Positions 59,997 through 64,000 of a stretch of DNA of 64,000 bases are shown here, piece by piece. How positions within the stretch are numbered: position 1 is the first letter of the stretch; every line of letters begins with the position of its first letter. Made by a program: the position numbers and the translations under genes. The DNA is from Euryodendron excelsum (Eukaryota > Streptophyta > Magnoliopsida > Ericales > Pentaphylacaceae): NCBI GenBank assembly GCA_033060915.1, contig CM065394.1, positions 31,644,001-31,708,000 on the forward strand. The letters run 5' to 3'. Below the pieces are notes generated by a model. That model was given only the letters and a program-made list of their open reading frames with translations. It ran no database searches and was not told where the DNA came from.

Positions 59997-60232
59997 GTTT
60001 TTATAGACAGCTCGGTCACCGATCGATCGGCTCTTAAACCGATCGATCGCCTCGCGGACCGATTGAAATGGAGCGCTACCGATCGAATGGCCGATCGAAC
60101 GGCCAATCGATCGATACCGCTCCCTTTCGATCGGTGCGGTAATAAGCCCGATCAATCGCTAGTCTTCACCGATCGATTGCTTGATCAATCGCAACGTACA
60201 CAATCGATCGGTTTAGCCCACCGATAGATCGC
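59997..60232 (-). promoter_or_regulatory. CGATCGAT palindrome cluster and TATA-like box upstream of ORF2 (element C)
   Basis: Between the integrase end and ORF2, about 215 bases contain some 13 GATC sites in words such as ACCGATCGATCGG, GGCCGATCG and AATCGATCGAT. On the minus strand this cluster is followed by GTCTATAAAAAC (60008-59997), and the ORF2 ATG lies about 210 bases further on. The same layout exists in element B. An internal promoter is inferred. Confidence 0.55.
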
Positions 60233-60332
60233 AAATACAGCCTCTCTGAAGTTCTGCAGAAATTCTCAGAATTACCTATAAAAAGGAAAACAAGAGAACT
60301 ACTCCTAAACTATAAAACACGACAATCTAATG

Positions 60333-61778
60333 TCACTCAAAGGACGGTGGATCAATGAGATCCACACAATCCAACTCCCCTTGGAACGACTCAAAATACG
60401 GGTTTAGCCGCTGACCATTCACCTTAAATGCTGAGCCATTCGTGAGATTTTGCACCTCAATGGCTCCATGGGAAAAAACTTCTTTCACAAGGTATGGCCC
60501 GGTCCACTTACTCCGCAATTTTCCGGGACATAGATGTAAACGTTAATCATACAATAACACTTTTTGACCAACTTTGAAAGTTTTTCGAATGATATGTTGG
60601 TCATGAAAGTGTTTCATCCGGGCTTTAGTAATTTTTGCATTTTCAAATGCATCATTGCAGAGTTCATCTAACTCATTGAGTTGGAGTTTGTGGTGGGTAC
60701 CCGCAACATTAGTATCCTCATTACATTGATGAATCGCCCAATATGCTTTATGCTCAATTTCGACGGGAAGATGACATGCCTTCCCGTACACAAGTCTATA
60801 GGGTGATGCGCCAAGAATGGTTTTATAACCCGTGCGGTATGCCCACAACCCATCAGTCAATCTAAGAGACCAATCTTTCCTATTTGGATTGACAATTTTC
60901 TCAAGAATGCGCTTAATTTCCCGATTGGCCAATTCTACTTGCCCTTGCGTTTGAGGATGGTATGGCAATCCAACCTTATGGACCACTCCATACTTATGCA
61001 TTAAAGACGCAAAGGGTTTGTTACAAAAATGTGAACCGCCATCACTTATCATGGCACGAGGCATGCCATACCTACAAAAAATGTTCTCTTTCAAAAATCG
61101 CAAAACCACTTGGTGGTCATTGCTTCGGGTGGCAATTGCTTCCACCCACTTAGAGACATAATCTACCACAACAAGAATAAAAAGGTATCCACAGGAGTTA
61201 GGAAACGGTCCCATGAAATCGATCCCCCAACAATCAAATATTTCCAAAATAGTGATGGGGTGAAGAGGCATCATGTACCTCTTAGAAAGTGTTCCTAACC
61301 GTTGGCACCTATCGCAAGCTAGACAAAAAGTATGTACATCCTTGAACATGGTGGGCTAATAAAGCCCACATTGTAAAATTTTGGCCGTGGTTTTCTTGGA
61401 GGAGAAGTGTCCTCCACAAGCATGAGAGTGACAAAACTCTATTACTTGTTGAAATTCATGATTTGGGACACACCGGCGAATGATTTGGTCTGGACAATAC
61501 TTAAACAAGTGAGGATCATCCCACGAAAAATAGTGCACATTCCGGAAGAATTTACGCTTGTCAATGGATGACCATGTGGAAGGAACTTCACCGGTGACAA
61601 GGAAGTTGGCAATGTCCACAAACCAAGGGGTTGAAATTTGCTCAACGGCACTCACATGCATGAGATGCTCATTCGGGAAGTGCTCCTTGATAGGGGTTGG
61701 GTCCATGGCTCGACCATTTAAGGGAAGCCGAGACAAGTGGTCCGCAACTACATTTTTAACCCCTTTTTTATCACGCAT
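60333..61778 (-). pseudogene. integrase of element C
   Basis: From 61778 the frame has the RNase H-IN linker (VADHLSRLPLNG) and the HHCC zinc domain ([24 protein letters not shown]). The DDE core follows: Asp in GIDFMGPFP, Asp in [10 protein letters not shown], Glu in [19 protein letters not shown]-terminal part has VGQKVLLYD and KWTGPYLVKEVF, ending LIDPPSFE. Two stops interrupt it: a TAG near 61356 where the family has Trp, and a stop near 60543. The enzyme inserts the reverse-transcribed DNA into the genome. Apart from the stops it looks complete. Confidence 0.92.
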
Positions 61779-62093
61779 TTCTATATGAAATTCTTAGAGC
61801 AAAAGTATCCATCGAATGAGGCGCGGTTTTGCATCGGGTTTTGTAAGGAGATACTTTAGGGCCCGCATGGCCGGTGTAGATGATGACCAATGACCCAATC
61901 AAGTAAGACCTAAATTTGTCTAGTGCAAAAACCACCACAAGGAGTTCCTTCTCGATTGTGGTATAGTTGATTTGAGCTTCATTGAGAGTTCTAGAAGCAT
62001 AATAATGACATATGGCTTCTTATCAACTCTTTGTCCTAGGACAGCCCCCACGGATTAGTCGCTAACATCACACATTAGCTCAAATGGAAGAGA
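61779..62093 (-). pseudogene. RNase H domain of element C
   Basis: The minus-strand text shows degenerate [40 protein letters not shown] followed by VIIYTGHAGPK, with several stops before it. Compared with element B (IYTDHAALK), the last catalytic Asp is replaced by Gly. The block connects RT and integrase in the usual gypsy order. Confidence 0.8.
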
Positions 62094-63440
62094 CTAATTG
62101 GGTGCTCGAATGATTGGGGCTGTGGTCAAAAGTTCCTTCAACTTGTCAAAAGCTTGTTGACAAGAGGATGTCCATTCAAAGGGAACATCTTGGGACAAAA
62201 GATGACACATGGGCCTAGAGATTGCACTAAAACCCTTAATGAAACGCCGATAGAAACTGGCATGCCCAAGAAATGATCTAACCTCTTTCACACACGTCGG
62301 GGCGGGCAATTTTTGAATGAGTTCAATTTTTGCCTTATCAACTTCAAGCCCTTCGGCCGACACAATATGCCCCAAAACTAAACCACTAGTAACCATAAAA
62401 TGGCATTTTTCCCAATTGAGCACAAGGTTACTCTCCTCACATCTCATCAAAACTTTTCCTAAATTACCAAGACAACCTTCATAAGTATCCCCATAAACGG
62501 AAAAATCATCCATGAAGACTTCGACAATTTGCTCAACCATGTCACTAAATATGCTCATTATGCACCTTTGAAATGTCGCCAGTGCATTACATAGCTCGAA
62601 GGGCATACGTTTATAAGCATAAGTGCCAAAGGGACAAGTGAATGTTGTCTTGGCTTGATCCTCAAGGGCTACATCAATTTGATTGTACCCCGAATATCCG
62701 TCTAAGAAATAATAGAAAGCCTTACCGGACACCCTTTCTAGGACTTGATCAAGAAAGGGTAAAGGGAAATGGTCCTTTCGGGTCACATTATTGAGGCGGC
62801 GATAATCAATGCACATTCGCCACCCGGTTTGCACACGGGTTGGCACTAACTCATTGTTGTCATTTCTTATCACTGTGACACCCGATTTCTTAAGCACCAC
62901 TTGGGTCGGACTAACCCATTTCGAATCAGAGATGGGGTAAATGATACCCGCATCTAGTAATTTTAAAACCTCACCTTTAACCACTTTCTTCATATTGGGA
63001 TTCAATCGCCTTTGCATTTGACGAATAGATTTAGCCTCCTCTTCTAAAAAAATGCGGTGAGTGCACACAATAGGACTAATCCCATGAAGGTCGGCGATAG
63101 TCCATCCTAGGGCTTTTCTATGTTTCCTAAGCAATGTTATCAACCCTTCCTCTTGGCTCTCAGACAAGCTAGAGGAAATCACAACCGGGTACGACTCCCC
63201 ATCCCCTAAAAATGCATACTTTAAGTTGGAAGGCAAAGGCTTCCTGTCGGGAATGGGAGGCTTCTCCTCCGAAGGAATTGGTTTCTCAGCACTAGGGTGG
63301 AGGGGTTCAAAAGAAGGGGTCCATTGACCCACATGTAAACACTCCTCTCTCTCACCCTCTAAATGAGACAATTCACTTGACGCCATGCCCTCACTATCAA
63401 GTGAAGCATGCAGTTCACCTCTCACTAATGCCCTCTCCAA
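62094..63440 (-). CDS. reverse transcriptase region of element C, 448 codons open
   Basis: This is the longest open part of the element. In order it shows the linker with FLGDGESYPVVISSSLSES, THRIFLEEEAKSIRQMQRRL, GIIYPISDSKWVSPTQVV, MCIDYRRLNNVTRKDHFPLP, the FMDDFSVY active site, GHIVSAEGLEVDKAK, FLGHASFYRRFIKGFS and the start of the RNase H connection QDVPFEW. KRMPFELCNALATFQR differs from the usual FGLCNAPATFQ, so two normally constant residues are changed. RT copies element RNA into DNA inside the particle. The frame is open but stops bound it on both sides within pol. Confidence 0.9.
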   Translation of the reverse strand: MERALVRGELHASLDSEGMASSELSHLEGEREECLHVGQWTPSFEPLHPSAEKPIPSEEKPPIPDRKPLPSNLKYAFLGDGESYPVVISSSLSESQEEGLITLLRKHRKALGWTIADLHGISPIVCTHRIFLEEEAKSIRQMQRRLNPNMKKVVKGEVLKLLDAGIIYPISDSKWVSPTQVVLKKSGVTVIRNDNNELVPTRVQTGWRMCIDYRRLNNVTRKDHFPLPFLDQVLERVSGKAFYYFLDGYSGYNQIDVALEDQAKTTFTCPFGTYAYKRMPFELCNALATFQRCIMSIFSDMVEQIVEVFMDDFSVYGDTYEGCLGNLGKVLMRCEESNLVLNWEKCHFMVTSGLVLGHIVSAEGLEVDKAKIELIQKLPAPTCVKEVRSFLGHASFYRRFIKGFSAISRPMCHLLSQDVPFEWTSSCQQAFDKLKELLTTAPIIRAPN

Positions 63441-63459
63441 AAGGTCCTCAAAAATCTCC

Positions 63460-63998
63460 CACTCAAAGTGTTCTTGAATTATGCTCTCTATGATGTCTAC
63501 CTCCCGGATATCCTCACATTCCCCCTTTTATTTGGCAACCGAAAAGATGTTAAGCTAGAAGGTGGTGTTGCCAAAAGACAATTTCACTAACCCATTCCTA
63601 TAATGTATGATGGCATTGGAAGTAGCTAGGAAAAGGCGTCCCAAGATCACAGGAATTTGGTTGTGAGCTATACAACTCTCAACAGGTTAGGTGTCTAGGA
63701 CAATGAAATCGACCGGGAAGCAAAAGTTATCAACTTGGATGAGAACATCCTCGATGATACCTCTTGGAACCTTTATAGAACGATCCGCCAATTGCAAGGT
63801 AACACGAGTAGGGCTCAACTCTCCTAGGCCAAGTTCCTTATACACTGAAAAGGGTAAAAGGTTGACACTAGACCCTAAGTCTAACAAGGCACGATCGATC
63901 TTGGTATTCCCAATGGTACAAGAAATAGTAGGACATCCGGGGTCCTTGAATTTCGGCACAGTTTTACATTGCAAAATCGCACTTTGATTTTCGTTCAT
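63460..63998 (-). pseudogene. aspartic protease of element C, cut by window edge
   Basis: The frame 63998-63687 has the catalytic motif ALLDLGSSVNLLPFSVYKEL and the flap/C-terminal part RGIIEDVLIQVDNFCFPVDF. A stop after LDT is followed by NQIPVILGRLFLATSNAII and KLSFGNTTF in continuing frame, so a single nonsense codon interrupts it. The protease cleaves the Gag-Pol polyprotein. Gag lies outside the window. Confidence 0.85.
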
Positions 63999-64000
63999 CA

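Larger units (their letters stand above)
53400..64000 (-). mobile_element. Athila-like Ty3/gypsy element C, runs off the window
   Basis: On the minus strand the order is PR (63998), RT (63440), RNase H, integrase (61778-60333), a palindrome-rich spacer, and ORF2 (59785-53514, interrupted by a solo LTR). Gag lies beyond 64000. It is less decayed than element B: most pol blocks are long, with only scattered stops. The family and layout are the same as B, in the same orientation. Confidence 0.8.

Noticed and set aside
59796..60155. 119-codon minus-strand frame rich in SIGRSIG over the palindrome cluster
   Set aside because: The peptide simply translates the CGATCGAT repeats; it is in the ORF2 upstream spacer and has no counterpart in element B.
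1..64000. tRNA, rRNA or other structural RNA genes
   Set aside because: Scanning for the T-arm pattern GGTTC-A-A-CC and conserved rRNA words on both strands gave no convincing candidate; a covariance-model search would be decisive.

Overview
This 64 kb window is nuclear DNA from a flowering plant, most likely a eudicot, possibly woody. The evidence is plant-type Ty3/gypsy elements, a CACTA (En/Spm) DNA transposon with TNP2-like and TNP1-like genes, an intronless plant Ca2+-ATPase, and AT-rich spacers with many microsatellites. I found only one gene of host origin. Almost everything from about 15.9 kb onward is nested transposon sequence.

Left part (1-15.9 kb): the window opens inside the 5' end of a minus-strand LTR (1-106). 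Next come AT-rich intergenic DNA, a probable non-autonomous Helitron (3265-4810), a probable MITE (7926-8410), and the ATPase locus on the minus strand (9771-12835). The ATPase resembles the ACA12/ACA13 type of autoinhibited P-type IIB pumps and is full length in one exon, but it carries one frameshift and one in-frame TGA, so as written it is a pseudogene or contains sequence errors. Its upstream side (13.0-15.9 kb) holds several diverged local duplications.

Right part (15.9-64 kb): two minus-strand Athila-like gypsy elements form the scaffold. Element B runs from gag (52.4 kb) through protease, RT and RNase H to a broken integrase at 47.6 kb, and resumes at 19.74 kb with its integrase-ORF2 spacer and ORF2 (19136-17853). 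Splitting it is a plus-strand LTR element (19740-47594) with very long LTRs, a PBS, a PPT and no recognisable protein genes, so it looks LARD-like. That element has itself been hit twice. A 4.6 kb minus-strand solo LTR (26633-31205) sits in its interior, and an 11.1 kb CACTA transposon (35073-46159) sits in its 3' LTR. Element C (about 53.4 kb to beyond 64 kb) keeps PR, RT, RNase H, integrase and ORF2 with scattered stops; a 4977-bp solo LTR with a perfect 5-bp target duplication (54687-59663) is inserted in its ORF2.

The deduced order is Athila elements first, then the LARD-like element, then the CACTA and the solo LTRs. No mobile element here looks able to move itself, because every pol or transposase frame carries stops, frameshifts or deletions.

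The least ordinary signals are non-coding. (1) Regularly spaced stem-loops sit in the U3 parts of the long LTRs: an exact 81-bp period with a cUUCGg loop, and an exact 208-bp period with a GTCT...AGAC stem. (2) Dense palindrome clusters lie directly upstream of TATA-like boxes, both in one LTR and in the integrase-ORF2 spacers of both Athila elements, which suggests an internal promoter for ORF2. (3) A roughly 60-bp core motif occurs five times in both orientations inside the CACTA element.
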